Shown here one piece after another: positions 40,523-50,639 of a DNA stretch of 64,000 bases (position 1 is the stretch's first letter; every line of letters starts with the position of its first letter). A model generated the notes under the pieces. That model saw only the letters and a program-made list of their open reading frames with translations, did not search any database and was not told where the DNA came from. The translations under genes were made by a program, and so were the position numbers. The stretch comes from Klebsiella grimontii (GTDB lineage Bacteria > Pseudomonadota > Gammaproteobacteria > Enterobacterales > Enterobacteriaceae): NCBI RefSeq assembly GCF_900200035.1, contig NZ_FZTC01000053.1, positions 1 to 64,000 on the forward strand. The letters are read 5' to 3'.

Positions 40523-40562
40523 CAGCCCTCTCAGGTAAAAACATTAATTGAAGGTTAATTCT

Positions 40563-41711
40563 ATGAAAGCATTACATTTTGGCGCAGGTAATATCGGTCG
40601 TGGCTTTATCGGCAAACTGCTGGCGGACGCGGGGATACAGCTGACGTTTGCGGATGTAAATCAGGTCGTGCTTGATGCCCTGAATGCCCGTCATAGCTAT
40701 CAGGTTCACGTGGTCGGCGAGAACGAGCAGGTCGATACCGTTTCCGGCGTTGACGCCGTCAGCAGCATCGGCGACGAAGTTGTAGAGCTGATTGCCAGCG
40801 TGGATCTGGTGACCACCGCCGTCGGCCCGGTCGTGCTGGAGCGCATCGCCCCGGCGATTGCCAAAGGCCTGGCTAAACGCAAGGCGCAGGGCGTTACGGC
40901 CCCGCTGAATATCATCGCCTGCGAGAATATGGTTCGCGGCACCAGCCAGCTTAAGGGCCACGTTTTTAACGCCCTGGCCGAAGAGGATAAAGCCTGGGTT
41001 GAAACCAACGTCGGCTTCGTTGATTCCGCCGTTGACCGCATCGTTCCGCCGTCCGCTTCCGCCACTCACGATCCGCTGGAAGTCACCGTGGAAACCTTCA
41101 GCGAGTGGATTGTCGACAAGACCCAGTTCAAAGGCGAGCTGCCGGACATCCCGGGTATGGAATTAACCGATAACCTGATGGCATTTGTCGAACGTAAGCT
41201 ATTCACCTTAAACACCGGACATGCTATAACCGCCTACCTCGGAAAACTGGCGGGTCACCAGACGATTCGCGACGCGATTCTTGATGAGAATATTCGCGCC
41301 GTGGTCAAAGGGGCGATGGAAGAGAGCGGCGCGGTGCTGATCAAACGCTATGCCTTTGATGCGCAAAAGCACGCTGCATACATCCAGAAAATTATTGGTC
41401 GTTTTGAGAACCCGTATCTGAAAGATGACGTTGAGCGCGTTGGCCGCCAGCCGCTGCGCAAACTGAGCGCGGGGGATCGCTTAATTAAGCCGCTGCTCGG
41501 TACGCTGGAATATGGCCTGCCGCACCGGAATCTGGTGAAAGGGATCGCCGCGGCGATGCATTTCCGCAGCGAAGAGGACCCGCAGGCGCAGGAACTGGCG
41601 GCGCTGATTGCCGAGAAAGGCCCGCAGGCGGCGCTGGCGCAGATTTCGGGTCTGGACGCGGCAAGCGAAGTGGTGGCGGAGGCCGTTAACGACTACAGCG
41701 CCACCAAATGA
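40563..41711 (+). CDS. mtlD: mannitol-1-phosphate 5-dehydrogenase
   Basis: 382 residues, the same as E. coli MtlD. The NAD-binding motif [12 protein letters not shown] is at the N-terminus, and the catalytic Lys region is [16 protein letters not shown]. It oxidises mannitol 1-phosphate to fructose 6-phosphate. The ATG at 40563 follows GAAGG and gives the family N-terminus. The TGA overlaps the ATG of mtlR. Confidence 0.97.
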   Translation: MKALHFGAGNIGRGFIGKLLADAGIQLTFADVNQVVLDALNARHSYQVHVVGENEQVDTVSGVDAVSSIGDEVVELIASVDLVTTAVGPVVLERIAPAIAKGLAKRKAQGVTAPLNIIACENMVRGTSQLKGHVFNALAEEDKAWVETNVGFVDSAVDRIVPPSASATHDPLEVTVETFSEWIVDKTQFKGELPDIPGMELTDNLMAFVERKLFTLNTGHAITAYLGKLAGHQTIRDAILDENIRAVVKGAMEESGAVLIKRYAFDAQKHAAYIQKIIGRFENPYLKDDVERVGRQPLRKLSAGDRLIKPLLGTLEYGLPHRNLVKGIAAAMHFRSEEDPQAQELAALIAEKGPQAALAQISGLDAASEVVAEAVNDYSATK

Positions 41712-42304
41712 GGCAAGACCTGGCGCGGTCCGAACCGCGCCCATTACTCATGTCAGATATGCAGGCAATAATGGAAGAAACACAGGCATTTGAAAACCGT
41801 GTGCTTGAACGTCTGAATGCTGGCAAAACCGTAAGAAGCTTCCTGATCGCCACCGTTGAACTGCTGACGGAAGCGGTCAATATTCTGGTGCTTCAGGTAT
41901 TCCGTAAAGACGACTACGCGGTGAAATACGCAGTGGAGCCGTTGCTGGACGGCGACGGGCCGCTTGGCGACCTTTCTGTACGCCTGAAGCTGATTTACGG
42001 CCTTGGGGTGATTAGCCGCGCCGAATATGAAGACGCTGAACTGCTGATGGCCCTGCGCGAAGAGCTGAACCACGACGGTAATGAGTACAGCTTTACCGAC
42101 GATGAGATCCTTGGGCCGTTTGGCGAACTGCACTGCGTGGCCGCTCTGCCGCCAACGCCGCTATTTGATGAGAGCGATGCGGACCTGCTGGCAATGCAAA
42201 AGCTGCGCTACCAGCAGGTCGTACGTTCAACGATGATGCTATCTCTGACCGAGCTGATTTCTAAAATCAGCTTAAAAAAAGCCTTTCAAAAATCAACGCT
42301 CTGA
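41708..42304 (+). CDS. mtlR: mannitol operon repressor
   Basis: 198 residues versus 195 in E. coli MtlR. The all-helical core ([20 protein letters not shown], and the [19 protein letters not shown] block) is strongly conserved. MtlR represses mtlADR but has no recognisable helix-turn-helix. The start overlaps the mtlD stop by four bases, so it is translationally coupled. Its last 12 bases overlap the end of the convergent yibT. Confidence 0.95.
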   Translation: MRQDLARSEPRPLLMSDMQAIMEETQAFENRVLERLNAGKTVRSFLIATVELLTEAVNILVLQVFRKDDYAVKYAVEPLLDGDGPLGDLSVRLKLIYGLGVISRAEYEDAELLMALREELNHDGNEYSFTDDEILGPFGELHCVAALPPTPLFDESDADLLAMQKLRYQQVVRSTMMLSLTELISKISLKKAFQKSTL

Positions 42305-42517
42305 TTCTGGCTCTTGCTGGTCGCACGTCGGCCGATAAAGCTGACGATAATACTCAAGACGCCGCAGAAATAGCGCTTCCTTATCAGCCGGAATATCCGG
42401 CGGTATATGCTGCAAACGCGGAGATTTTTTCAGATATTCCATAAAAGCCTGACTTGAAGCCATAAAATCTACGGCCTTGTCAATAATACGCGGTACGCCG
42501 TCGCCGATTTTCGCCAT
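42293..42517 (-). CDS. yibT: small protein YibT
   Basis: 74 residues ([20 protein letters not shown]...), similar over its length to the 69-residue E. coli YibT ([17 protein letters not shown] and RLEYYR-LYRP are shared). No membrane segment or known domain; function unknown. AGGAGAGC lies ahead of the ATG at 42517. A GTG one codon upstream is also possible. It converges on and slightly overlaps mtlR. Confidence 0.88.
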   Translation of the reverse strand: MAKIGDGVPRIIDKAVDFMASSQAFMEYLKKSPRLQHIPPDIPADKEALFLRRLEYYRQLYRPTCDQQEPESER

Positions 42518-42791
42518 CACGCTCTCCTCTGCTCGGGAATGATCTTATTAAGGATTAGCCAAAAACAGGGTTTCAGATGAGGAAAACGTGCTTAATGACC
42601 GACAGGCTTCACAGAAATGAATATTCGCCAACTCTGGCTTAAAATGATTTTTATGTTCAACAAGTTATAATATGCCGCTACGGCTGTTATGACCAAAAAA
42701 CGGCGACGTTTTGATAAATAACTACCCACAACCCAAGCGACAGCACATACTATAGTCTGATAATGCCCCTTTCTTAATAGATTAAGCCATC

Positions 42792-43154
42792 ATGAAAGAA
42801 GTCGAAAAAAACGAAATTAAACGTCTGAGCGATCGCCTTGACGCCATCCGCCACCAGCAGGCCGATCTCTCCCTGGTTGAAGCCGCAGAAAAATACGCCG
42901 AACTGGAAAAAGAGAAAACCACCATTGAAGCAGAAATCATCCGCCTGCGTGAGGTTCAGGGCCAGAAGCTGAGCAAAGAAGCGCAAAAGCTGATGGACAT
43001 GCCGCATCGCCGCGCCATCACCAAAAAAGAGCAGGCCGATATGGGCAAGCTCAAGAAAAGCGTGCGCGGTCTGGTTGTTGTTCACCCGATGACCGCGCTG
43101 GGCCGCGAAATGGGCCTCAAAGAGATGACCGGCTTCGCCAAAACCGCTTTCTAA
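42792..43154 (+). CDS. yibL: ribosome-associated protein YibL
   Basis: 120 residues, equal to E. coli YibL. The first half is a predicted coiled coil ([19 protein letters not shown], then [18 protein letters not shown]) and the second half is basic. YibL is reported to associate with ribosomal particles. It has its own promoter region (42518-42791), in which I see no recognisable operator, and is followed by REP elements. Confidence 0.93.
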   Translation: MKEVEKNEIKRLSDRLDAIRHQQADLSLVEAAEKYAELEKEKTTIEAEIIRLREVQGQKLSKEAQKLMDMPHRRAITKKEQADMGKLKKSVRGLVVVHPMTALGREMGLKEMTGFAKTAF

Positions 43155-43163
43155 TCCTGTCGT

Positions 43164-43258
43164 CCCCGGGGGCGGCTGACGCCTTACCGGGGCTACGGGT
43201 TCACCGCCGCCTGCGGGCCGGTAGCCCGGACAGATGCGCCAGCATCGCCTCCGGGACA
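43164..43258. repeat. REP/BIME pair after yibL
   Basis: Two units, GTCCCCGGGGGCGG...CCGGGGCTAC and GGTAGCCCGGACAGATGC...CGCCTCCGGGAC, in opposite orientation. The second is almost identical to the unit at 47.8 kb. Confidence 0.85.
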
Positions 43259-43287
43259 GGCTCTGTTTCAAACGCCATATTCCCGCT

Positions 43288-43304
43288 AATTGGCCCTACC
43301 AATT
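43288..43304. promoter_or_regulatory. LldR operator O1
   Basis: AATTGGCCCTACCAATT is a near-perfect palindrome about 200 bases upstream of lldP and agrees with the remembered E. coli LldR operator. Confidence 0.8.
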
Positions 43305-43412
43305 ATTTCTTAAATCGCCCAATGGTTCACATATCCATCATTTTTCGTCACAGACATATTGCTCATCAATAACATTTGATTAACCATTCGTTGTCGTTAA
43401 TCCTACAATCGC

Positions 43413-43430
43413 AATTTGGCTGGGCCAATT
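43413..43430. promoter_or_regulatory. LldR operator O2
   Basis: AATTTGGCTGGGCCAATT, a second palindrome of the same type, centred about 125 bases from O1. Two operators flanking the lldP promoter fit the looping repression/activation reported for LldR in E. coli. Confidence 0.75.
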
Positions 43431-43500
43431 TTACAAATGATGTGACCTGCTAAGAGCGTAAGACTCAGCACGCCATCATGACGGCCCGATGGAGACCTGC

Positions 43501-45156
43501 ATGAACCTCTGGCAACAAAATTACGATCCGGCCGGCAATATCTGGCTATCGAGTCTTATCGCATCGCTACCGATTCTGTTTTTCTTCTTTGCCCTGATTA
43601 AGCTCAAGCTGAAAGGGTACGTCGCCGCGACCTGGACCGTGGTCATTGCGCTCTCCGTCGCCCTGCTGTTCTACAAAATGCCGGTCGACCACGCGCTGGC
43701 CTCCGTCGTCTACGGCTTCTTCTACGGCCTGTGGCCAATCGCGTGGATTATTATCGCCGCGGTCTTCGTCTATAAAATCTCGGTGAAAACCGGGCAGTTC
43801 GACATTATCCGCTCATCGATTTTGTCGATTACCCCGGACCAGCGTCTGCAAATGCTGATCGTCGGTTTCTCCTTCGGCGCGTTCCTCGAAGGGGCTGCGG
43901 GTTTTGGCGCGCCGGTCGCCATTACCGCGGCGCTGCTGGTGGGTCTCGGCTTTAACCCGCTGTATGCGGCGGGTCTGTGCCTGATCGTCAACACCGCGCC
44001 GGTCGCGTTTGGCGCGATGGGCATTCCCATTCTGGTCGCCGGACAGGTGACGGGCCTCGACAGCTTCGAAATCGGCCAGATGGTTGGCCGCCAGCTGCCG
44101 TTCCTGACCATCATCGTGCTGTTCTGGATCATGGCAATTATGGACGGCTGGCGCGGCATTAAAGAGACCTGGCCCGCGGTCATGGTCGCCGGCGGCTCCT
44201 TTGCGATTGCTCAGTATCTCAGCTCAAACTTCCTCGGCCCGGAGCTGCCGGACATTATCTCTTCACTGGTATCGCTGGTCTGCCTGACGCTGTTCCTCAA
44301 ACGCTGGCAGCCGGTTCGCATCTTCCGCTTCGGCGATATGGGCGCATCGCAGGTCGATATGAACCTGGCGCGCACCCGCTACACGCCGGGACAGGTGATT
44401 CGCGCCTGGTCGCCGTTCCTGTTTCTGACCGCAACCGTGACCCTGTGGAGCGTGCCGCCGTTCAAAGCGCTGTTCGCCCCGGGCGGCGCGATGTACGATT
44501 TTGTGATTAATATTTCCGTGCCGTTCCTCGACAAAATGGTGGCCCGCATGCCGCCGGTGGTCAACGAAGCGACGCCTTACGCCGCGGTCTATAAGTTTGA
44601 CTGGCTCTCCGCCACCGGCACCGCCATCCTGTTCGCCGCGCTGCTTTCCATCGTCTGGCTGCGCATGAAGCCGAAGGACGCGATCTCAACCTTCGGCAGC
44701 ACGCTGAAAGAACTGGCGCTGCCGATTTACTCCATCGGCATGGTGCTGGCGTTCGCCTTTATTTCTAACTATTCCGGTCTCTCCTCAACGCTGGCCCTTG
44801 CGCTGGCGCATACCGGGCACGCGTTTACCTTCTTCTCGCCGTTCCTCGGCTGGCTGGGGGTATTCCTGACCGGTTCGGATACCTCGTCGAACGCGCTGTT
44901 TGCCGCGCTGCAGGCGACGGCGGCCCAGCAGATTGGCGTCTCCGATATCCTGCTGGTCGCCGCCAACACCACCGGCGGCGTGACCGGGAAAATGATCTCC
45001 CCGCAGTCTATCGCCATCGCCTGTGCGGCGGTCGGTCTGGTGGGGAAAGAGTCGGACCTGTTCCGCTTTACCGTGAAACATAGTCTGATTTTCACCTGCA
45101 TGGTCGGCGTGATCACTACCCTGCAGGCCTACGTCTTAACCTGGATGATCCCGTGA
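43501..45156 (+). CDS. lldP: L-lactate permease
   Basis: 551 residues, the length of E. coli LldP, with about twelve or more membrane segments. The family blocks [21 protein letters not shown] and [14 protein letters not shown] are intact. It is an inner-membrane lactate:proton symporter and the first gene of lldPRD behind two LldR operators. The start at 43501 ([15 protein letters not shown]) follows GGAGACC; the track-style start four codons earlier has no support. Confidence 0.97.
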   Translation: MNLWQQNYDPAGNIWLSSLIASLPILFFFFALIKLKLKGYVAATWTVVIALSVALLFYKMPVDHALASVVYGFFYGLWPIAWIIIAAVFVYKISVKTGQFDIIRSSILSITPDQRLQMLIVGFSFGAFLEGAAGFGAPVAITAALLVGLGFNPLYAAGLCLIVNTAPVAFGAMGIPILVAGQVTGLDSFEIGQMVGRQLPFLTIIVLFWIMAIMDGWRGIKETWPAVMVAGGSFAIAQYLSSNFLGPELPDIISSLVSLVCLTLFLKRWQPVRIFRFGDMGASQVDMNLARTRYTPGQVIRAWSPFLFLTATVTLWSVPPFKALFAPGGAMYDFVINISVPFLDKMVARMPPVVNEATPYAAVYKFDWLSATGTAILFAALLSIVWLRMKPKDAISTFGSTLKELALPIYSIGMVLAFAFISNYSGLSSTLALALAHTGHAFTFFSPFLGWLGVFLTGSDTSSNALFAALQATAAQQIGVSDILLVAANTTGGVTGKMISPQSIAIACAAVGLVGKESDLFRFTVKHSLIFTCMVGVITTLQAYVLTWMIP

Positions 45157-45926
45157 TAGTGATGCCAAAACGCCTTGCCGACGATGTAGCCCGTCGCGTG
45201 CGGGCGCTGATTGAAGAACAAAAGCTGGAGGCGGGCATGCGATTGCCCGCCGAACGTCAGCTGGCGGCGCAGCTGGGCGTATCGCGCAATTCGCTGCGCG
45301 AAGCGCTGGCGATGTTAGTCAACGAAGGCGTGCTGCTCAGCCGTCGCGGCGGCGGCACCTTCGTGCGCTGGCAGCATGAAGCGTGGTCGGAGCAAAACAT
45401 CGTCCAGCCGCTGAAGACGCTGCTCTCCGACGACCCCGATTACAGTTTTGATATCCTTGAAGCCCGTCACGCCATTGAAGCCAGTACCGCCTGGCATGCG
45501 GCGATGCGGGCAACCGATGCTGAAAAAGAGAAAATCCGCCTCTGCTTTGAAGCCACTCAAAGCGAAGACCCTGACCTGGCTTCGCAGGCCGACGTCCGCT
45601 TCCACCTGGCGATTGCCGAAGCCTCGCACAACGTAGTGCTGCTGCAAACCATGCGCGGTTTTTTCGACCTCTTACAGTCCTCAGTCAAGGAGAGCCGCCA
45701 GCGGATGTATCTCGTCCCGCCGGTATTCGCTCGCCTGACCGAACAGCACCAGGCGGTCATGGAGGCGATTATCGCCGGTGACCCGGAAGGCGCCAGACAG
45801 GCGATGATGGCCCATTTGGCCTTCGTTCACGCCACGATCAAACGTTTTGATGAAGACCAGGCCCGCCAGGCGCGAATTACCCGCCTGCCCGGTGACCATA
45901 ACGAAAATACCAGGGAGAACTTGTGA
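45153..45926 (+). CDS. lldR: GntR/FadR-type regulator LldR
   Basis: 257 residues starting with GTG, against 258 in E. coli. The N-terminal winged helix is [23 protein letters not shown] and the C-terminal FCD ligand domain has metal-site histidines ([25 protein letters not shown]). It controls lldPRD in response to lactate. It overlaps lldP and lldD by four bases each, so all three are coupled. Confidence 0.96.
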   Translation: MIVMPKRLADDVARRVRALIEEQKLEAGMRLPAERQLAAQLGVSRNSLREALAMLVNEGVLLSRRGGGTFVRWQHEAWSEQNIVQPLKTLLSDDPDYSFDILEARHAIEASTAWHAAMRATDAEKEKIRLCFEATQSEDPDLASQADVRFHLAIAEASHNVVLLQTMRGFFDLLQSSVKESRQRMYLVPPVFARLTEQHQAVMEAIIAGDPEGARQAMMAHLAFVHATIKRFDEDQARQARITRLPGDHNENTRENL

Positions 45927-47155
45927 TGATTATTTCCGCCGCCAGCGACTACCGCGCCGCCGCACAGCGTATCCTGCCACCGTTCCTGTTCCACTATATC
46001 GACGGCGGCGCTTACGCCGAGCACACCCTGCGTCGCAACGTTGAAGACCTCTCCGACGTCGCGCTCCGCCAGCGTATTCTGCGCAATATGTCAGACCTGA
46101 GCCTGGAAACCACCTTATTCAACGAGAAGCTGGCGATGCCGACGGCGCTGGCGCCGGTTGGGCTGTGCGGAATGTACGCGCGCCGCGGTGAAGTGCAGGC
46201 GGCAGGCGCGGCGGATGAGAAAGGCATTCCATTCACCCTCTCTACCGTTTCCGTCTGCCCGATTGAAGAGGTCGCCCCGACCATTAAGCGCCCGATGTGG
46301 TTCCAGCTGTACGTCCTGCGCGACCGCGGTTTTATGCGCAATGCGCTGGAGCGGGCGAAGGCGGCGGGCTGTTCAACGCTGGTCTTTACCGTCGATATGC
46401 CGACCCCCGGCGCGCGCTATCGCGACGCTCACTCCGGGATGAGCGGCCCGAATGCGGCAATGCGCCGCTACTGGCAGGCGGTGACCCATCCGCAGTGGGC
46501 ATGGGACGTCGGATTAAACGGCCGTCCGCACGATTTGGGCAATATCTCCGCCTACCTCGGCAAACCGACCGGCCTGGAAGATTACATCGGCTGGCTGGCG
46601 AATAACTTCGACCCATCGATTTCCTGGAAAGACCTTGAGTGGATCCGCGATTTCTGGGATGGCCCGATGGTGATCAAGGGGATCCTCGATCCGGAGGACG
46701 CCCGCGACGCGGTACGCTTCGGCGCAGACGGGATCGTGGTTTCCAACCACGGCGGCCGCCAGCTTGATGGCGTGCTCTCTTCCGCCCGCGCCCTGCCCGC
46801 GATTGCCGATGCGGTTAAAGGCGACATTACCATCCTCGCCGATAGCGGCATCCGCAACGGTCTCGATGTCGTACGTATGATCGCCCTCGGCGCCGACAGC
46901 GTGCTGCTGGGCCGCGCTTATCTGTATGCGCTCGCCACCCACGGCAAGCAGGGGGTCGCCAATCTGCTGAACCTGATCGAGAAAGAGATGAAGGTGGCGA
47001 TGACGCTGACCGGCGCGAAAACCATCGGCGAAATCAGCCGTGAATCTTTAGTCCAGAACGCCGATGCGCTACGGACCTTTGATACGATCGCAGCAGGAAA
47101 CCCGGCAGTGACCCCTCTTCCCCAGGGAGAGGGAACCGTCCGGCAGGCGGGGTGA
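45923..47155 (+). CDS. lldD: L-lactate dehydrogenase (FMN, quinone-linked)
   Basis: 410 residues; E. coli LldD has 396. The alpha-hydroxy-acid oxidase barrel is complete: substrate/FMN site, catalytic His and Arg in [15 protein letters not shown], and FMN phosphate site [20 protein letters not shown]. It oxidises L-lactate to pyruvate at the inner membrane. The last 15 residues ([15 protein letters not shown]) are unlike E. coli and come from a short intergenic repeat that reads into the gene and provides the TGA. Confidence 0.96.
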   Translation: MMIISAASDYRAAAQRILPPFLFHYIDGGAYAEHTLRRNVEDLSDVALRQRILRNMSDLSLETTLFNEKLAMPTALAPVGLCGMYARRGEVQAAGAADEKGIPFTLSTVSVCPIEEVAPTIKRPMWFQLYVLRDRGFMRNALERAKAAGCSTLVFTVDMPTPGARYRDAHSGMSGPNAAMRRYWQAVTHPQWAWDVGLNGRPHDLGNISAYLGKPTGLEDYIGWLANNFDPSISWKDLEWIRDFWDGPMVIKGILDPEDARDAVRFGADGIVVSNHGGRQLDGVLSSARALPAIADAVKGDITILADSGIRNGLDVVRMIALGADSVLLGRAYLYALATHGKQGVANLLNLIEKEMKVAMTLTGAKTIGEISRESLVQNADALRTFDTIAAGNPAVTPLPQGEGTVRQAG

Positions 47156-47158
47156 GGG
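47112..47158. repeat. GAGAGGG/GGTGAGGG-type repeat overlapping the lldD end
   Basis: CCCTCTTCCCCAGGGAGAGGG followed by GGGGTGAGGG. The lldD stop codon is the TGA of GGGGTGAGGG. The same two modules occur between mtlA and mtlD and, in part, ahead of selA. Confidence 0.7.
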
Positions 47159-47178
47159 TTGACCAAATATCTGCTATT

Positions 47179-47203
47179 CTGCCCCCCGCAATTAAGGGGG
47201 CAG
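47179..47203 (+). promoter_or_regulatory. hairpin covering the trmL ribosome binding site
   Basis: CTGCCCCC (47179-47186) and GGGGGCAG (47196-47203) form a perfect 8-bp stem whose right arm holds the AAGGGGG ribosome binding site, ending one base before the trmL ATG. It would hide the site when folded. An inhibitory role is inferred. Confidence 0.6.
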
Positions 47204-47204
47204 T

Positions 47205-47678
47205 ATGCTGAACATCGTCTTATTCGAACCAGAAATCCCGCCAAATACCGGGAATATCATCCGCCTGTGCGCTAACACCGGCTTCAATCTGCATATTATC
47301 GAACCCATGGGTTTTGCCTGGGACGACAAGCGTCTTCGCCGCGCCGGGCTGGATTACCATGAGTTCGCCGCCGTCCAGCGCCATCGTGATTACGCCGCTT
47401 TTATTGAAAGCGCAAAGCCGCAGCGTCTGTTCGCCCTGACCACCAAAGGTACCCCGGCGCATAGCGCGGTGAGCTATCAGGATGGCGATTTTCTGCTGTT
47501 TGGCCCGGAAACCCGCGGCCTGCCAGCCTGCATTCTCGATGCCCTGCCGCCAGAGCAAAAAATTCGTATTCCAATGATGCCGGACAGCCGCAGCATGAAC
47601 CTGTCGAACGCGGTGTCGGTGGTGGTGTATGAAGCCTGGCGCCAGCTGGGATATCCCGGCGCGGTACTGCGCAGCTAG
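47205..47678 (+). CDS. trmL: tRNA (cytidine/uridine-2'-O-)-methyltransferase TrmL
   Basis: 157 residues, the length of E. coli TrmL (YibK). It is a SPOUT methyltransferase with the knotted C-terminal S-adenosylmethionine site: FGPETRGLP and [22 protein letters not shown]. It methylates the wobble nucleotide 34 of tRNA-Leu. It follows lldD by 49 bases and may share its transcript, but its ribosome binding site lies in a stem. Confidence 0.97.
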   Translation: MLNIVLFEPEIPPNTGNIIRLCANTGFNLHIIEPMGFAWDDKRLRRAGLDYHEFAAVQRHRDYAAFIESAKPQRLFALTTKGTPAHSAVSYQDGDFLLFGPETRGLPACILDALPPEQKIRIPMMPDSRSMNLSNAVSVVVYEAWRQLGYPGAVLRS

Positions 47679-47689
47679 CCTGCGCTCTT

Positions 47690-47826
47690 CCCGGATGGCG
47701 GCGCGTAGCGCCTTATCCGGGCTAAATGCTAGCTTTCTCCCGGAGGCGGCGCGTAGCGCCTGTCCGGGCTACCAGACAGCGCTCGGTTTTGTAGCCCGGA
47801 TAGATGCGCAGCATCGCCTCCGGGAA
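47690..47826. repeat. REP/BIME cluster between trmL and cysE
   Basis: Three alternating units: CCCGGATGGCGGCGCGTAGCG...TATCCGGGCTA, TCCCGGAGGCGGCGCGTAGCG...TGTCCGGGCTAC, and GTAGCCCGGATAGATGCGCAGC...CTCCGGGA. It is the longest REP array in the window and lies between convergent genes. Confidence 0.85.
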
Positions 47827-47831
47827 ATCAA

Positions 47832-48653
47832 TCAGATACCGTCGCCGTACTCGAAGGTATGGTGTATGCCGTTAAAGTGCTGATCCATATCCATCGCGGG
47901 CTTATCGCTCTCCGGCTTACCCACGATGCGGGCGGGAACGCCTGCGGCGGTGGTATGCGGCGGCACCGGCTGTAACACCACCGAACCCGCGCCGATTTTA
48001 GCCCCGCGTCCGACTTCGATATTGCCGAGGATCTTCGCCCCGGCGCCAATCATCACGCCTTCGCGAATTTTCGGATGACGATCGCCGCTGGTTTTACCGG
48101 TACCGCCAAGGGTCACGGATTGCAGAATCGACACATCGTCTTCAATCACCGCCGTTTCGCCGACCACAATGCCGGTGGCGTGGTCCAGCATGATCCCGCG
48201 ACCAATCTTCGCCGCCGGGTGGATATCCACCTGGAACGATACGGACACTTGATTCTGCAGGAAGATTGCCAGCGCCCGACGCCCCTGATTCCACAGCCAG
48301 TGGCCGATACGATAGGCCTGCAGCGCGTGGAACCCTTTCAGATAGAGCAGCGGCGTCGAATATTTGTCCACCGCCGGGTCGCGGGTACGCACCGCCTGAA
48401 TATCGCAGGCGGCGGAGGCGATCATTTCCGGGTCGGCGGCGTAGGCCTCTTCCACCACTTCACGAATCGCGATGGCGGGCATGATCGGAGAGGCGAGCTT
48501 GTTAGCCAGCATATAGCTCAGGGCGCTGCCGAGATTTTCGTGCTTGAGTAGCGTGGCGTGGTAAAAACTGGCGAGCATTGGCTCACAGTCAGCTAAAGCC
48601 CGAGCTTCAGCTTTAATATTATTCCAGACGATATCCAGTTCTTCACACGGCAT
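47832..48653 (-). CDS. cysE: serine O-acetyltransferase
   Basis: 273 residues, as in E. coli CysE. The N-terminal helical region is followed by a left-handed beta-helix of hexapeptide repeats (IGRGIMLDHATGIVVGETAVIEDDV, VMIGAGAKILGNIEVGRGAKIGAGS). The catalytic His/Asp lie in the DHATG segment. It makes O-acetylserine for cysteine synthesis and is feedback inhibited by cysteine through its C-terminus. It follows gpsA by 80 bases. Confidence 0.97.
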   Translation of the reverse strand: MPCEELDIVWNNIKAEARALADCEPMLASFYHATLLKHENLGSALSYMLANKLASPIMPAIAIREVVEEAYAADPEMIASAACDIQAVRTRDPAVDKYSTPLLYLKGFHALQAYRIGHWLWNQGRRALAIFLQNQVSVSFQVDIHPAAKIGRGIMLDHATGIVVGETAVIEDDVSILQSVTLGGTGKTSGDRHPKIREGVMIGAGAKILGNIEVGRGAKIGAGSVVLQPVPPHTTAAGVPARIVGKPESDKPAMDMDQHFNGIHHTFEYGDGI

Positions 48654-48733
48654 TGCTGACTCCAGACGATATAATAATGACCGGCCAGTTCTTTGCTGGC
48701 CGGGTCATTCAGGTGATCCAGGTTCCATCGCAG

Positions 48734-49750
48734 TTAGTTGCTACGCTCGTCCTTGCGTGCACGACCTAATAAGGTCAATGCTGCCTCGCGCGCAATTTTT
48801 CCGCAATACAATACCTGATAAATTTCCTCGGTTATTGGCATTTCGACGCCTAAACGCTGCGCGAGAACGCGAACCTCTTTGGTATTGCGGTAGCCTTCAA
48901 CCACCTGGCCAATCTTCTCCTGCGCGCTTTGCACGTCCATGCCCTGACCGAGCATCATGCCGAAGCGGCGGTTACGCGACTGGTTATCGGTGCAGGTCAG
49001 TACCAGATCGCCTAAGCCCGCCATCCCCATAAAGGTCTCCGGATCGGCACCCAGCGCCTCCCCGAGGCGGGACATCTCAACCAGCCCGCGGGTAATCAGC
49101 GCGGTACGCGCGTTGGCGCCAAAGCCGATGCCGTCAGACATGCCAGCGCCGATAGCGATGACGTTTTTCACCGCGCCGCCGAGCTGCACGCCGATAAAGT
49201 CCGGGTTGATATAGACGCGGAAGCTCTTGCCGCAGTGCAGCAGGCTTTGCAAATCGTCAGCGAACTGCGGGTCCGTAGACGCCAGCGAGATCGCGGTCGG
49301 CAGGCCTGCCGCCAGCTCTTTGGCGAAGGTTGGGCCGGAAATCACCGCCAGCGGAATAGCCTCGCCCAGCGCTTCACGCGCCACGTCCTGCAGCAGGCGT
49401 CCGGTTTCGGCTTCCAGACCTTTTGTCGCCCATACCAGACGCGCGTCGGGGCGCATCAGCGGCTTAATCTGGCGCAGAACCTGCCCGAAGACGTGACTGG
49501 GCACCACCACGAGAATATCGCGGCTGGCGGCAAGCGCCGTTGCCAGGTCGCTCTCAAGGTGCAGCGTATCCGGGAATGGAACATCGGGAAGGAACGCAGC
49601 GTTGCAGCGATCGTTCTGCAGCGTCGCGATATGTTTCGGGTCATGGCCCCAGAGGACAACCTCGTGGCCATTTCTTGCCAGGGTGATGGCAAGAGCGGTG
49701 CCGTAAGAGCCGGCACCGATCACAGTCATTGCAGCGTTAAGCGCGTTCAT
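48734..49750 (-). CDS. gpsA: glycerol-3-phosphate dehydrogenase (NAD(P)+)
   Basis: 338 residues versus 339 in E. coli. N-terminal Rossmann motif [20 protein letters not shown]; the catalytic Lys lies in [17 protein letters not shown], and [16 protein letters not shown] is conserved. It reduces dihydroxyacetone phosphate to sn-glycerol 3-phosphate for phospholipid synthesis. Its ATG overlaps the secB TGA by one base. Confidence 0.97.
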   Translation of the reverse strand: MNALNAAMTVIGAGSYGTALAITLARNGHEVVLWGHDPKHIATLQNDRCNAAFLPDVPFPDTLHLESDLATALAASRDILVVVPSHVFGQVLRQIKPLMRPDARLVWATKGLEAETGRLLQDVAREALGEAIPLAVISGPTFAKELAAGLPTAISLASTDPQFADDLQSLLHCGKSFRVYINPDFIGVQLGGAVKNVIAIGAGMSDGIGFGANARTALITRGLVEMSRLGEALGADPETFMGMAGLGDLVLTCTDNQSRNRRFGMMLGQGMDVQSAQEKIGQVVEGYRNTKEVRVLAQRLGVEMPITEEIYQVLYCGKIAREAALTLLGRARKDERSN

Positions 49751-50217
49751 CAGGCATCCTGATGTTGTTCAGCACCTTCGCCAGCCTGCTGCTGCAGATA
49801 GTTCATAAACAGCGCATCGAAGTTCACTGGCGCAAGGTTCAGTTGCGGGAAGGTACCGCGAGAAACCAGGCTGGTGATGCACTCACGCGCGTACGGGAAC
49901 AGAATGTTCGGGCAGTATGCGCCGAGGCAGTGCGCCATCTGGGTACCGTCGATGCCTTCGATGGAGAAAATACCGCCCTGCTGAACTTCACACAGGAATG
50001 CGGTTTCTTCGCCCAGCGAGGCGGTTACGGTTACGCGCAGCACCACTTCATACACGCCTTCAGCCAGCTGGCTGGAAGCCGTATCCAGATCAAGTTTAAC
50101 TTCCGGCTGCCAATCTTTCTGGAAAACTTGCGGCGCGTTCGGCGCTTCAAAAGAGATATCTTTGGTGTAGATGCGCTGAATCTGGAAAGTCATTTCGGTG
50201 CTGTTTTGTTCTGACAT
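49750..50217 (-). CDS. secB: protein-export chaperone SecB
   Basis: 155 residues, equal to E. coli SecB. The beta-sheet core and the conserved [20 protein letters not shown] and [17 protein letters not shown] regions are intact. The tetramer binds unfolded preproteins and hands them to SecA. It lies between grxC and gpsA in the usual order and is probably cotranscribed with both. Confidence 0.98.
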   Translation of the reverse strand: MSEQNSTEMTFQIQRIYTKDISFEAPNAPQVFQKDWQPEVKLDLDTASSQLAEGVYEVVLRVTVTASLGEETAFLCEVQQGGIFSIEGIDGTQMAHCLGAYCPNILFPYARECITSLVSRGTFPQLNLAPVNFDALFMNYLQQQAGEGAEQHQDA

Positions 50218-50276
50218 AGTAAAACCCTTTCGTGTTGTCCTTAAGTACGCCCGTCCAATGGGGATGAGCGCAAAAA

Positions 50277-50528
50277 TTAGCGCAGGAGGGGATCGAGTCC
50301 ACCACGTGAATCAAGCGCATACAAGTCGTCACAGCCGCCAATGTGCTGCGCATCAATAAAAATCTGCGGAACCGTCGCCCGACCGCTGCGCTGAATCATC
50401 TCTTCACGCTTCGCAGCATCGCCATCGATAGGCAACTCGTTGAACGTCACGCCCTTGCTGTTCAGCAGCGCTTTTGCACGTACGCAGAACGGGCAGGTCG
50501 CTTTGGTATAGATATCAATATTGGCCAT
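50277..50528 (-). CDS. grxC: glutaredoxin 3
   Basis: 83 residues, the length of E. coli GrxC. The dithiol active site is Cys12-Pro-Phe-Cys15. [19 protein letters not shown] contains the cis-Pro and the glutathione-binding GG. It reduces disulfides and mixed disulfides with glutathione in the cytoplasm. It lies 59 bases upstream of secB. Confidence 0.97.
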   Translation of the reverse strand: MANIDIYTKATCPFCVRAKALLNSKGVTFNELPIDGDAAKREEMIQRSGRATVPQIFIDAQHIGGCDDLYALDSRGGLDPLLR

Positions 50529-50639
50529 GACTTCACTCCTGTTTTTACCCCCGAGAGTTTCACGCCGCAGTCGCTGTTTTCCCGCTGGCGAATAGCCGCC
50601 GCAGGGGAAACCGCGCTACGCCATAAAGACGCGGGTAAA

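Noticed and set aside
42521-42791. Possible small gene between yibT and yibL
   Set aside because: No frame with a start, ribosome binding site and family resemblance was found; it is most simply the two divergent promoter regions.
47159-47180. Promoter for trmL (TTGACC then TATTCT)
   Set aside because: The hexamers are only 10 bases apart, too close for a sigma-70 promoter.
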